Shown here: one piece after another, positions 26,201 through 37,900 of the stretch
How positions within the stretch are numbered: position 1 is the first letter of the stretch
Layout of the letters: each line of letters starts with the position of its first letter
Origin: Puffinus mauretanicus
Taxonomy: Eukaryota; Chordata; Aves; Procellariiformes; Procellariidae
Reading direction: 5' to 3'
NCBI GenBank assembly: GCA_023333565.1
Contig: JAJKFH010000913.1
Span: 62,001-126,000, forward strand
Length of the DNA: 64,000 nt
Notes under the pieces: generated by a model
What the model was told of the DNA's origin: nothing
Databases searched by the model: none
The model's input: only the letters and a program-made list of their open reading frames with translations
Translations under genes and position numbers: made by a program

Positions 26201-29200
26201 AATTGTTAAAAGAGGACTGAATGAGTCAGAGCTCTTACTGCATCCAGTCATTTTATCCACTGTTCAGCAAATCAGCTGACTAATGACTGCAGTGTTTGGG
26301 CGGCAGAAATAATTTTATTAGCTTAAACTTCAAAAAATGGAGCTAAGGGATGAGTGAGAAGATGCTGCAAGAAATTCACAGTTGATTCTGACAATCAGCA
26401 TTGACAAGACAAGCTGACACTTAAGATAACAAATAGTAAACTTACAAACAGGGGCAGAAAATATGTAGGATGAAGCACATGTTATTTCACGAGGATTGGA
26501 TTAAATTATTTTCTCAGTTTAGAGTTTATGGCTTCATATATAACACATTTATGTGTAAAAAAACAAATATCCTATTTGGTCTTTATTGGCTACATTTATT
26601 TGATTAAACTTAGAAGAATTGGTTCATCACTTTCCCTGGAGATTCACAACCTGAATTACTGAGAAGATGAATGATAGGTAGGCAAGTGCCTATGGAGGAA
26701 AGACAAAACAATTCAAGAGCTCCCAATTCGTCTTCCTTTGTCAGAAAAAAAATATTTATTTCAGTAAATAAGCTAAAACTGTATTTTTGTTTGATATTTA
26801 AATCCCTACCTTTTCAAGCTCAAGTGAGGCAAGATTATTCACTTTTATAATTAAAGAAGAATATAACATAGACATAACGTGTCCTTCGAGCTGACAGGCA
26901 GTGCCTAGGATTAGAAGTTAGCAGTGGGCCGCAAATAAAATGAATGCAGGTAATCTTGAGTGGTTGGGTTTTTTCTTCCTTGCCTACTTCTTAGAAATGC
27001 CTCAAATTGACAGTAATTTGATAGTTTCGACTCCCAAAGCCCCTTTGGATAGTGAGAGTAGAATGTAAGAAATTTTCCTTGGTGTCAGTCAGTAACTTTT
27101 GCCTTTCTTCAGGACAAAAGGTGATTGAGGGGAATAGCAGCACTGCTCGATGCTACCATTGAGTTTGAACTGAAAACTAGATTGACAGGCAATGGATACT
27201 TTCTTTTCCTTTCTAACAGTTAAAAACAATGATAGTGAGCAGGATGCAAAGCGTTCTTGATGGACCTGCTGAACGATACAATTTTTTTTTTAACCTTAGA
27301 TTAAAAAATATATTGTAAGCTCAGAATGTCAACAGATTCCGCTAAGCAAAACCATTCATTCCCTCTTTTCTTGCATGTGTGTGTATAATCTCTCCCAGTG
27401 AGTTGAAGAAAGTGGTTGCAAGCCCATAGAAGTGAAAAATTGATGTTGTGCTGTTTGCCTTCTCTGTTATGTTAATCTGGTGGTAGGGATCACACTCCAT
27501 TTGTCCTTGTTCCCGTATAGTGCAACCTGAGTTAATCTGCAGCTGACTGGGAATGCTGCATTTGAGGAAGGACTGCTCTAAAGAGAGTTTTAGGAGCAGC
27601 TTCTATGTGGAGCCTTTTATGAACAGGTGCTTCACTCTTAAAGTTCTCTGATTATGCCCCTGTTGGTAGTGCTTAACAGCAGCCATGATAAAGTATGAAA
27701 CATCAAGTTGAATAACAGTGAGTATGTTGGGTTGACAACTGGCAATAACGATTTAGTCGAGCTCCACGAAGTGTTCAGGAGACAATATAAACAATAGACT
27801 GTGTCTGCTGATTTCCATCTTAGGTACCTATCTCCGTGTCTTAAATTTAGGTGACTGCGTTAATGAAAATATGCTGCTTTCTCTTTTTTTTTTTTAAATA
27901 AATTAAAAATTTGTGTGTGGATGAAATATGTAGCAATATCATTTACAGTCAGGGATACTGTCCTCAGCTATGAAATAACATCAGTACATCTTATCTATGT
28001 CCTGTCGGTGGGTCAGACAATGGAGGTCAGTCTTTCACTGGGTTTCCAGTATTCAGTATCTGTATTGCACTTGATCTATTACATTACTAAATTCACTGAA
28101 GGGAATTTTTGAGATCACAGCGCACAACTGGTGATGAGCAAAGACCCTGAGATTTGGCTCTTTCATATTTCAAAATAATATTTCAGAGTGGTTTATAAGT
28201 TACCTGTGGGATCAGGACTTTGTCTTGAAGATTTTTCTGGTGGATTTTGAATTTCTCACTAAGTTATTATTTGGGTGATGCAATGCTCTACTTTAATTTA
28301 GAAGGGGTTTACATAGTTGTTCTCTCTATCATGTTGTTTGTGCTCAGGTGAGAGCTGGAGCTCTTTGAAGAGTTCATTGTTGGGTGACTAAGACCTGATA
28401 GTACTAGCAAACATCACATTGAATTCAGCTCGTTTCTAGAGGAGAGCTCTTGGCACTGTTCTGAAACAGTCTTTTCAATTCCACTTGTTGGAGGTGTTGC
28501 CTTTTTGTAGTAATTATCTAAGTAGTTACTCTTTTTTTCTTTCTTGCTGAATATATGTCCTTGTAGCTGGAGTTCTACAGTCAGAAGTGGGAAGGTTTGT
28601 TTATGTTCCTGCATATTATGTCAATGCATGGTAAAGTGAAATTCTCTGAACAAGCAAGTTTGAAAATGCTGTGGTGGTGCTCCCTTGCATACAGGTTCAA
28701 ACGGCTCTTGTAGAATTAAAAATAAAATACAGGTCTCCATTGAGCTGTGGAATGACAGGGAGATAGTTGCGACATCTCTTGTTAAGATTTTGTTTTTTTT
28801 TTTAATAAATTTTATCCTCCTCGTTTTTCTTCCAAGTTCTTGAAACAACCTGTTTTCTTCTGGTTGACTAGAAACTTCTGTTCAGCACACATTTTTCCTT
28901 CTATTACAACAGCCGCAGAACAAAAAAGAAAGAATAAAGACATAGACCTGATTCTGTCTCTAAGTGCTCACCAGCCAGCAAATCTAGTCAGGTACAAAAG
29001 GAAATTTGTGAAGCACCTGCTGAAAGACAACAGGAACAGAGGTATTGTGCATGTGCAGATGAGTCAATACTTCCTGCCTTTTATGAAAAGCTTCCTAAAA
29101 AGCATAAATGAGCCCTTGTCTTAGCACGGTAGGCAAAAATCAGGTGGGCGTTCTGTTCTGCCTCATCTGTTATGTAGCAGTTATACCAAAGGTGAACGTG

Positions 29201-29887
29201 TCCAGCTGTAAGAGTTGCAAATGTAACAATCAAAAGTTGAATAATACCTAGGGAGCAGAGCAAAGGATTAGATATTCAAAATGCTTGAATTAATAAAAAT
29301 TATGTCGAATTCTCTACTATATAAGCTGTCTCTCCATGTCCTTGGGAAATCTGAGACAAAAGAAAACTTAACATAGAATGGCTGCATACTGCAGGCTTTA
29401 GAAGCAAAGAGCCAACTTAAATGCAGTGAAAGTTTAATCTGATTTATGAGTCAGACTCCAGTATTTGTCCTGAAATAATTAGTATGAGATTGCATTCATC
29501 TATCTGCACTTGTAAACCGAACATTGCAATTAGAGGGAGAGGTGTGCACTTTATGCGTTATGTTTATGCAAAATTATGTTCTGGGGATGTCACTGCTGTT
29601 TTTTAGTCAAGCCTTCAAAAATTCCTAAGTGTATGAACTAGTGTTGTACATCTTTTGTTGTGAACTTTTAAATTCCATAGTAATGTGTTACTTCTTTTAC
29701 AGATCCCTGTTTCATTTAGTAAGCAAATTAGAAGATGAAGTTTTTACCGTATATTTTTTTTCTCCTTGGAGTTCAGTTTGTGTCTCGTGTCGTATTTATT
29801 GCCCGCTGTTCAAACCCAGCTCCAAAGTCAGAGTTATTGATTTTTTCATGGACTTTTAAACGGTGTTTATCCTATTTATCACTAACG
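23289..29887. other. Long non-coding stretch, no gene seen
   Basis: No gene recognised. A short duplication of an ACTTTTATACCA-type unit lies at about 24799-24833. A compact block at about 26160-26330, with AAATCAGCTGACTAATGA and neighbouring TTATTAGC motifs, looks like a candidate conserved non-coding element. The open frame at 28840-29124 has no recognisable domain and no splice context. Confidence 0.5.
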
Positions 29888-30015
29888 TATCTGGGTGCTT
29901 CAAAAACATTAATGAACTTACATTCACAAAACAGCTTTGAGATAAATGGTATTATTATTACCTGTCTTTTCAATTGGGAATGGAAGTACAGAGAGATTAA
30001 GGCCAGATCTGACTA
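29888..30015 (-). mobile_element. MIR-like SINE remnant, antisense orientation
   Basis: On the plus strand the order matches the reverse complement of MIR-type SINEs. A CACAAAAC-type block is followed by GGTATTATTATTACC, then a CAATTGGGAA block, then TACAGAGAGATTAAGGCC. In MIR the corresponding blocks are a TCACAACA-type block, TACTATTATTATCCCC, the TTTACAGATGAGGAAACTGA region and CACAGAGAGGTTAAG. The match in order and spacing is better than expected by chance, but divergence is high. The unit sits about 420 bp upstream of another ancient retroelement. An open frame through this interval on the plus strand is taken as accidental. Confidence 0.65.
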
Positions 30016-30435
30016 TGGGTGTTCTATTTTAGACACTTATTACCTTTCTTCTGTCTGTCCAGAATATTTAGCATTACATAGCAATTTGTACATTTAGAAC
30101 TCGGCTCCCATCATCTTTGCTGTACCTGTGAGTACCGGTTGATGTGCACAGATGTTGAATATTGAAATATTTCCCTGGAGGGCAGAAACCCTTCAGATGA
30201 ATTGTGCAGTTTCTGAACTGTTTGAACAAATCACTTCCACCAACATTGTGTACAAACTGTCAAAAGAGGTAAAATATCTGAGTTCCTCAGGGTAGTGACC
30301 ATCTTTCTTGGGCATGAGACCATCCTCTTTTACCTACAATCCCCATCTTTTTTATTCCACACTCTCCAGCTTTTGCAAAAAAATTTAAAAAGGACTCTGC
30401 ATGTAATCATTAAGCATGTCTTCTGTACTAAAAAA

Positions 30436-31515
30436 ACTGTAATGAGGGACAAAATCAGTAGGAATGGAAAGGAGTTCACATAGATTTATGGAAAGAAATT
30501 ATGCCTTATAAATACATCAGGGTTTTTCGAAGCAGCCAAAAGACATGTGGTTAGGAATGACTTGGCTGGTGTACCATATGCAGATTTCTCCAAAGCTTAT
30601 GATAAGATCTCTTACTAAGTGCTTTAAAATCAAGCTGCAATGTCAAAAGAGATGTTGCTCCCACAGAGTAATGTCTGATTAAAAACAGAAAAGAAAGGCT
30701 AGGGAGACATGAGGAAGGTTTCAGATGGAGTCTTGTACAAATCATTAAAGGGATCTCTGTTCTACATATTCAGGGAACAAATAGCAAGGTGGTGAAGTTC
30801 AGAAATGATAAAAATAACACTGAGTAACAGCAAAACTAAAGCTTGCTGTCATGAGTCACCGTGCAAACATGGCAGATAAATTTCAGTGTTGCTAATTCTG
30901 AAATGGTACCTGTATGCAACTTCAGAAATGCTAAAGTTTTCGCTAAATTAATCAGAGACATCTTGGGCGATGATGGAATATTCTGCAAAAGTGCCCTAAT
31001 TCCAACAATGACTGAAAAGGCAGACACGTTTTTAGAAGGTGGTGTCCCTCTCCAATTTGGCAAGGATATTTCAGACCTGGAAAAGAGATGGAGAAGAATA
31101 ATGAGATGACAAGAAGGTTGGAATGAATTCCCCATGTGGAAAAGTTAAATGGAGTAGAACTCGGAAAAGAAACAACTGAAGCAAGTGCATAATAAAGGTC
31201 TCTAAATGGATGCAAATAAGGAGTGATTATTCATCACCTCTCGTAACAGAAGAGCCAATGGGCAACCACTGAAACTTTCATAAAGCAAATTTAAACCAAA
31301 ATGCTGTATTTTCCATGCCATGCATAATTCAAGTGTGTAACTCGGGATTTTTAGGATATCAAAAGTATAAAAAGAGCAATAAGCAGTTAGAGAAAATCAT
31401 GGACCCATCAAGGGCTATTAAAAACCATGATGCAGATGCAAACTCTAGCTCAGGAAGTTGGGACATTATACTGGCAGAAGTATCATCTGTATTTGCTGGT
31501 TTTATACCTTTTACA
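30436..31515 (+). mobile_element. Ancient CR1/L3-like LINE, heavily decayed
   Basis: About 1.08 kb follows, block by block, the RT-to-3'-end part of an old CR1/L3-type LINE of the kind common in turtles and ancestral amniotes. Landmarks are ATAGATTTATGGAAAG near 30480; RT motif A at 30571-30615, which translates VPYADFSKAYDKISY and includes the catalytic-type aspartate; AGCAAGGTGGTGAAGTTCAG near 30784; and TGGCAGATAAATTTCAGTGT near 30870. Further on are GACCTGGAAAAGAGATGGAG near 31074, CCAATGGGCAACC near 31255 and GGGCTATTAAAAACCATGATGCAGA near 31411. Stop codons and indels are scattered throughout, so no protein can be read continuously. It is far more diverged than the CR1 at 2148 and must be much older. 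The open frames at 30861-31109 and 31315-31524 are fragments of this element, not host genes. Ends are approximate. Confidence 0.8.
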
Positions 31516-32533
31516 CACTTATAAACTGTTCTCCATGCTGAAACAAGATACCAGATTAAACTTTTCATTTGATCTAATAAATCTGCTTTTATTTAATAGC
31601 AACCTTTCTGACTGAACCCCAAAGCAGGTTTATCCTGTGCACTCAATGAGGCAAAAAAAGTTTCAATTACTATAACATGCAGTTACGCATTTACACAACA
31701 AGCCAATTTTGTCGTCTTTTCAAGAAAATACTTAGAAATTACAGCAGTGGGTTTCACAGGTAGTTTCTAAGGGCGAGGGACAGATCTTTTGCCAGGATTA
31801 TTGCTTTCTACTGTGGTTCTCAAAGTCTGTTGATATCCTTCTTCTACCTCCTTTTGCCAAAGTTGATTTCACCCATCAGTTTGTATCTCCTAAATTTTGT
31901 TCCCTTGCACATCAATTTTTCTTTCTTAACTGCTTAGACATTTAACTCAAAACCTCCAGATTCTGCTCATCTTCTTTACCAGCTCGGCACTACGCTCTGC
32001 ATCCTTGTTCTTCCCACTTTCCAAACCCAACCGTTAGGGGTCCACATTTGATTTGTCTTTGTTTCCTGCAATCCTTTCTTTTTGCAGATTCCAGTGTCAG
32101 TGTCTGTAAATCCTACTAGGGATGTAATTTTTCTGATAAATTCCCTGAGAGACAGGCTCCTGTAAATAAATGTTATTCCAAACTGCTAAAGTTAGGCAAG
32201 ATTGTAAACAACTGAAAACAAGGCAATTAAAAGCATGTCAGTTTTTACTTTTATGATTATGAATGTAGGTGCTGTTATGTATGTATGTGTGACAGATGTT
32301 GTGGCCAGAATGTTAGTAATATACAGCTGTTCCCCAGCTCATGGAGCATGCAAAAGGCTGGAATTATTTTTGATGTATTTGTTGCAGCTGAGTAGGGGGT
32401 TGAGTCAGCCTTACCTCTTGACACTTCCTCTCATCTGATCAGGAAATATTCAGAAGAGACAGCTGCTTCTCTGTGATTCTGCCTTCCCCACATAAAGGCT
32501 AGAGCTACACTTTTTGAGAGGGTGGCTCAAAGA
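31516..32533. other. Non-coding stretch, no gene seen
   Basis: Unassigned AT-rich sequence between the ancient LINE and the solo LTR. Runs of pyrimidine-rich text occur at about 31800-32090. No exon, RNA gene or recognised repeat. Confidence 0.55.
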
Positions 32534-32538
32534 AGTCT
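32534..32538. repeat. Target-site duplication of the solo LTR (left; right copy 33052-33056)
   Basis: AGTCT flanks both ends of the LTR. One more base on each side (A) also matches, so AAGTCT is shared. The exact phase is ambiguous because the first LTR base or two have mutated. A 5-bp duplication agrees with what the fold-back copy of this family shows at 53906/54124. Confidence 0.75.
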
Positions 32539-32760
32539 ATCCTGGTTTCGGCTGGGATAGGGTTAAATTTCTTCCTAGTGCTGTGTTTTGGATTTAGTAT
32601 GAGGAGAATGTTGATAACACTGATGTTTTCAGTTATTGCTAAGTGCCCTCCTAGTCCAAGGACAGCTCCCGTGCCTACTGACTGAGCTAGGTACACAAGA
32701 TGGGAGGGAACATAATCAGGACAGCTAGCCCAGCTGGCTAATGGGGTATTCCATACCATG

Positions 32761-32783
32761 TGACGTCATGCTCAGTATATGAA
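32761..32783 (+). promoter_or_regulatory. LTR promoter core: CRE palindrome and TATA box
   Basis: TGACGTCA at 32761-32768 is a perfect full-length cAMP response element, the binding site of CREB/ATF dimers. TATATGAA follows at 32776-32783. In retroviral LTRs this arrangement sits at the end of U3 and directs transcription starting about 25-30 bases downstream. The site is intact although the LTR ends have decayed. Activity today is not shown by sequence. Confidence 0.6.
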
Positions 32784-32915
32784 GGGTAGGCATGATCCAG
32801 GAAGTACCGATCGCTACTTGGTTATCGATCAGCGCGGGTGGTGAGCAATTGCATTGTGCATCACTCATTTTGTATATTCTATCATTATCATTATTATTTT
32901 CCCTTTTTCTGTTCT

Positions 32916-32921
32916 ATTAAA
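32916..32921 (+). terminator. LTR polyadenylation signal ATTAAA
   Basis: ATTAAA follows GTTCT at the place where the R region of this LTR family carries its polyadenylation signal, about 130 bases before the LTR end. A pyrimidine- and GT-containing stretch follows. It would end retroviral or read-through transcripts. Confidence 0.6.
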
Positions 32922-33056
32922 CTGTCTTTATCTCAACCCATGAGTTTTTCTCACTCTCACCCTTCTGATTCTCTCCCCGTTCCCCTGGGGGCGGGGGGAG
33001 TGAGTGAGCGGCTGCGTGGTATTTGGCTGCCTGCCAGGTTAAACCATGACAAGTCT

Positions 33057-34904
33057 AAAGAACTAAAAGAAGAGAGAAGAGGGAATAGACTCTTGAGTCT
33101 TCTCCCCTGTATCATGTCACCTCTGCCATTCAGAGATAAAACCAGAGAGGATGGTAAGGACTGCTCTCTGATGCCATCCAACCATCTTACCTGAAAGTAA
33201 AGCAGGGAAACAAAGTAAGATTAAACACCAGCCACAAAGATGTCGTGCTGCTTATGCTGTGCTGGCTGAGCTTTTTATTTCAATCCACGTGAGTGTTTTT
33301 CAGAACCATCTGTACAAGGGAAGCGTTGTCATTTTTTTCCCCACCCACGCCATTCTTTATGCACCTTAGGCCTGTACAGTTATTGGCTGTATTACACCCC
33401 ACGTTCTCAGGGGGCTTCCTCTTCAGTGGTCCAATATAGCAATGGTTTTTGCTGTATATAGTGCATTTCAGGAAAGCTGACAGAAGTAAAGACATTTAGC
33501 TCTCCTGCTGCTATGTTCTTCCAGTAGATGAATGTATTACCATATACCTACCATAATCTGCTCCAAAACGTTTTATTTGCAATGAGAGGAAAAAAAAACG
33601 TTTTCGTACTGTTATTGCTATCTGGAACCAAGTTAGTTGTTTTGCAGTCTTAGACTGAGCATGCTTTAGATATTGCTGCCTCTCCCCTATTCGGCATGAG
33701 AAAGAAACAGAAGCATGCTCCTTTAGTCATGTTCCCTGGCTTCTAGCGGCTGCTACATAGGGAAGTGGTGGATGTGCAGGGAGAGAAAAGTGTGTTTCTC
33801 CTTTCTTCATATGCATTTTTAGGGCATGTTCAAGTCTTTGTATAAATTCAGTGAATTCATGAAATCATCTATAGCCAGGAAAAGTGAATCCAAACCTTTT
33901 TATTGGGGGGGGGAAACCAAAGAACATGTTCTAGGATTCTTCTTTTTAGAAGGCCTCCGGTAAAAAGTGTCATTGTTTTCCTGAATCTGTGTTGCTGAAT
34001 GTATAGCGGAGCATCAGGACCATTCTGTAATCTATCCATGCATTTATTCTACTGTTGATCCTCATCAGTAGGAAATTAAATTAAAACGAATCGTATCAGC
34101 TGAGAATAATAGAGGATGAAAAAGAAAATTGTTTAAATTCTGCCTGTCACTTTCTAAAGGATATCAGTTTGAAACCTGAGAGTCAAAAACCCAAATTACT
34201 TGAAGCTCCCACCGTAATCTGGAGGAAAATTCCAGACTGGATACCACACATCAATAATTTCTTAAGCAAAGATTGGTTAACTCATCAAGTACTGCAGTTG
34301 GATGTTTCTGGATGGATAAAAGGTGACTGATTAAAACATTGTTTAGAAAAATCAATTTCCTCATCATGCTTGGTGGTTCTGGTTCAAAATTTAGCACAAA
34401 GGTGTCAGACAATAGTGTCTACTGGATAAGAAAAAAAGCTGGTGAGAAAGGTAGGGACGCAGTTTTTTGTAACAACCTAAAAAAGAAACAGGTTAACTTA
34501 CTTGCAGTTGAAATTAACTATAGAGATAGAGTGAAATGCAAACATTATGTGTTCAGGCTTCAGTCTATGCCTCCTTCCTATTAGGAGGACAACTATGGGA
34601 TAGCTCTGGTTCTTCCGTATGTTGGCTTCTTACTGCAAGCAGAAGCTGTCTGAAGCTCTGTGGGGCACAGATGGCATTTTGGTGTGGAGCTATGAGCTCC
34701 CTCCCAGGTCCTAGGAGACCATGGCAGAGCACAGGAAAGTCATGATCATGCAGTCTGGCATTCTCTGTACCAAGCTATAAGCCCCAAACCAAACTCTTCA
34801 GTTATATCAGTTAAAACTAATTTCTCTAGAAGTCTGAAGTCCATCAGACTTTTTTTTACATATAGGAGAAAGAATTGCTATTTCTGTTTTTGAATCTTTG
34901 GGCC
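33057..34904. other. Non-coding stretch, no gene seen
   Basis: Unassigned sequence. A G9 run occurs at about 33905-33913. Open frames at 33280-33495 (minus) and 34339-34584 (plus) have no recognisable product or splice context. Confidence 0.55.
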
Positions 34905-34975
34905 TGTGGTGGGTTGACCCTGGATAGCAGTGAAACATCCACCCAGTCTCTTGCTCACTGAACTTGCTGTTCAGC
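34905..34975 (+). mobile_element. Fragment of a second avian LTR family (5' end)
   Basis: TGTGGTGGGTTGACCCTGG (34905-34923) matches the start of another common avian endogenous retrovirus LTR as I remember it. The following 50 bases match only loosely (CATCCACCCAGTCTCTTGCTCACTG). The remainder of the LTR is not recognisable and no duplication was found, so this is a truncated or strongly diverged remnant with an uncertain right end. Confidence 0.5.
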
Positions 34976-37900
34976 GATTTTCAGTCAAAGTTCTTCCTAG
35001 GAAAACAAAACGGAAGGAGAGTTAGGGAAACAGGTGTGCTAAAAAATCCTTCTGCCGTCTACTAACCTGTGCATAGAAACAGTTGACTGCTTCTGTTTGA
35101 AAAGCTTAAATTTAACCTAAGGCACTGGAAGAATTTTGATAAATTGTTTGCCAGCTAGCCTGGACATGACAAATTGTTTGCTAGAGACCCGAGATTAGTT
35201 GCTTTGATACCACCCTTTGCTAAATTGAGGGACGGATTTCAGTGTATTCTACTGGTGATAAAATTGGGAAGCTGTATAGAAGGTACTGGAAACTAATCAA
35301 AGGCTGAGACCAGGGATGGACCGTCCAAATGACTGGATTCATCTCCTGGGTAATGGCTAGAGCTGACAGACTGATTGGACACAAGTAGCAGTGAAATCCA
35401 GGTGGAAAAACCAGGTTAACCTGCTATCATTAGCTTTCCATTAATGTGGCATGGCTTGATTTATTACATCACCTAAAGAGCAGAGCTATTCAGAAGTGGA
35501 TAACTCTAAAGTTTAATGGCTAGATTAACTAATGCTGATGCACAGAGGTTTAAATTAAACCTCTCTAAGCCATCTTGGGCCACTGCAGGATTCCACGGGA
35601 AGGATGCCTTTCAGACCCATTCTCTGCTTAGATTATGTCCGGGCACCTTTGAATTTCACTTTCTAAATGGTGTAAAGGAGATGTGCTAAATTGCCTCAGA
35701 CAAGGTTACACATTATTCTTTTAAAGTGTTTATTTTTCTTTTGATCTATATAAGCTTCCTAGACAGTGTGGATATCTAGTTCCATGAAGACACTGAATAT
35801 TGTGCCTTTGTTTTCCTTGCTGTAGGATTTCACACACGCTCTTCCAATAGATGGGATTTTGTGACTGATTTTCTCCCTATTTCAATGTATACACTTCTGA
35901 TTCTGAATTGCCCTTAATTTTAGACATGCCAAAGTCACTTGAAGTCTGGAGCTGATAATTAATCTCCATCTCTATCTTGCTTTACAAACAAGGGGAAATG
36001 TTTTATTTGTATTTTCAGACTAAAGGCAATGCTTTTACATACTCTGTTTTCTTGTTCTCTTTGCAGATATTTGAGAACAAGTCTCTTGCTTTTCTTCACT
36101 TTTTTAATTCCAGTGTGAAATAACGGAAGTCCCCAAAAGCTACAGCACTCCCTTGAGTGCACAGTTATCTGATCTAATACACAGATGATTTAGATAGTAA
36201 TGAAATAATGACGTATAATGAGCACATTTAGCATTTCATGCATGTGAAGGATCCCAGTAGCTCAAAGCCAGAATTGATCTTGATTTTGTTTTTTACGCTC
36301 TAGGAATAACCAAGCTATTACAAAGTTATCTGATGACCTATGTGATTGTAAAAATTTACTTGCATAGTGTTTCTCGCCTGACACATTCTCTTTTTTTCTA
36401 TCAAATGCATTGTTCTTTATTAAAAGGGAACATCAGAAAAGAAAATGACAAATTTCTGTCTTTTTTTCATTAAGAAATGTTTTGTTACGCTTAATGTATT
36501 TGCCTTACTTTGTGCTGAAAAACTAGTATCCTGTATAGAGAGTATCGCTGTCAACTTTCTCTAGACTAAACTTTAGAATTTCCATCACTAGTGATTTTCA
36601 GGCCATAATTCAAATTGGGTACTATAATATTTGAAGTATACCAAGTGTAATTTAGAGGTTGTTATGCTTTTGACTGTCGAAATACATGAGGTTGGTAGTT
36701 TAATATCCCTTGGCTTATGAAAAAAATTGCTGTGCTATAAAGTGAAAAATATTGAGTTGTAGAGTAGTGTTTGAAAGGCCAGATACAATTGGTTGTATGG
36801 ATCAGTAAATGTATGAAAGAAAGGGCTTATTATGTACTTGTAGGTACAAGAAGTATGCAGGGTTTGGCCAGAATTTTGTCTCCCTCTCTTTATGTGTAGA
36901 CAACCAATCATTCCTAAACTAACAATGTAAGACTCCACCATCCAACTATGTCTCATATATCCCTTACAAATCTCTCACAAACATAAAATCTGACAACAGT
37001 TTATGCCCTGGTTGTGTTTTCTATTTTGTTGAAGAATGACCTTTATGCTTATGAAAAGAACTAAAAGATCTATGAATGAACAGAGAAAAAAGGGATTGTG
37101 GAAAGAGGAAATTAAAGCTGCTCCTGAACATTGTCTGATTCAATCCAGATACTTTGACTAAATGTAGCAATAGCTCTGACTGGTGTAAAGCACCCTAAGT
37201 CCTGAATGAGATCATCTCCAGCATTTGAGAGGTTTAAAATCCAGAATAATGGGCAAATTCTTCATCTTGAATACATACTTAAATTTTTTTTTTTTTTTTA
37301 AATGATCTCTGGGAAAGAATGGACATGGTTTAATCTGGTCCTTGGAACTGCAAGTATTTCCAGATAACTGATTTGGTTACTCAGGAACCCTGAGTCTTAA
37401 GTAATATTTACAATGCTGGAGCTGTGATGGCGAGATTAACCCAAAGACATTGTCTGTGGCAATAGTTTCAGTAAATAAGCTGAAAAGAAGAAAGGGAACC
37501 TCCTATCCTCCTGCCCGTTTGACTTCTTTTTTAGTAACTGTTCAGCTCTGAAAGTTTAGAGTACTGTCAAGCCCTTTTTTCATCAATGCATGAATCAGTA
37601 AACTACTCATACCTGTCAGAAATCACATGGAGTCAGTTAATTAGCTTCTGAATTGACGTGGAGGCAGGACAGATCAGAGTCTAGCAAAACAGCTGGAGAT
37701 ACCTTAACTAGCAGTAAATAGGAGTCTTCCTTACCTTCTGCCCTACTCTTACTGACTCACATGCTCCATATTCCTTGTATATGATGGTGATGTACGAGTC
37801 AAAGAATAACTGTAAAGAAATATATTCTACGTTTATAAATGCAGGAATACTAAAGAACTGGTAGGGGCCACAGTGCTGCAGTAGATGAAGGTGAAGATCT

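Larger units (their letters stand above)
32539..33051 (+). mobile_element. Solo LTR of an avian endogenous retrovirus
   Basis: A 513-bp LTR from the widespread avian family that begins near TGTCCTGGTTTCAGCTGGGA and ends in AAACCATGACA. The first bases have decayed (ATCCTGG replaces TGTCCTGG). Flanking AGTCT occurs at 32534-32538 and 33052-33056, consistent with a 5-bp target-site duplication. It contains, in proper LTR order, a CRE palindrome, a TATA-like box, an ATTAAA polyadenylation signal, a pyrimidine-rich stretch and a CCTGGGGGCGGGGGG block. No gag, pol or env sequence lies on either side, so this is a solo LTR left by recombination between the two LTRs of a provirus. I believe the family is ERVL-like from memory of avian repeat libraries; that class name is uncertain. 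Confidence 0.88.

Noticed and set aside
29735..30097. 120-codon open frame on the plus strand
   Set aside because: It runs through the antisense MIR-like remnant and shows no domain, signal peptide pattern or splice signals.
30861..31109. 82-codon open frame that looks protein-like
   Set aside because: It lies inside the ancient LINE and is explained by its collinear match to the RT region.
31315..31524. 69-codon open frame
   Set aside because: It covers the 3' end of the same ancient LINE.
36054..36120. Acceptor-like TTCTCTTTGCAG
   Set aside because: The downstream text has no donor and no recognisable coding sequence.
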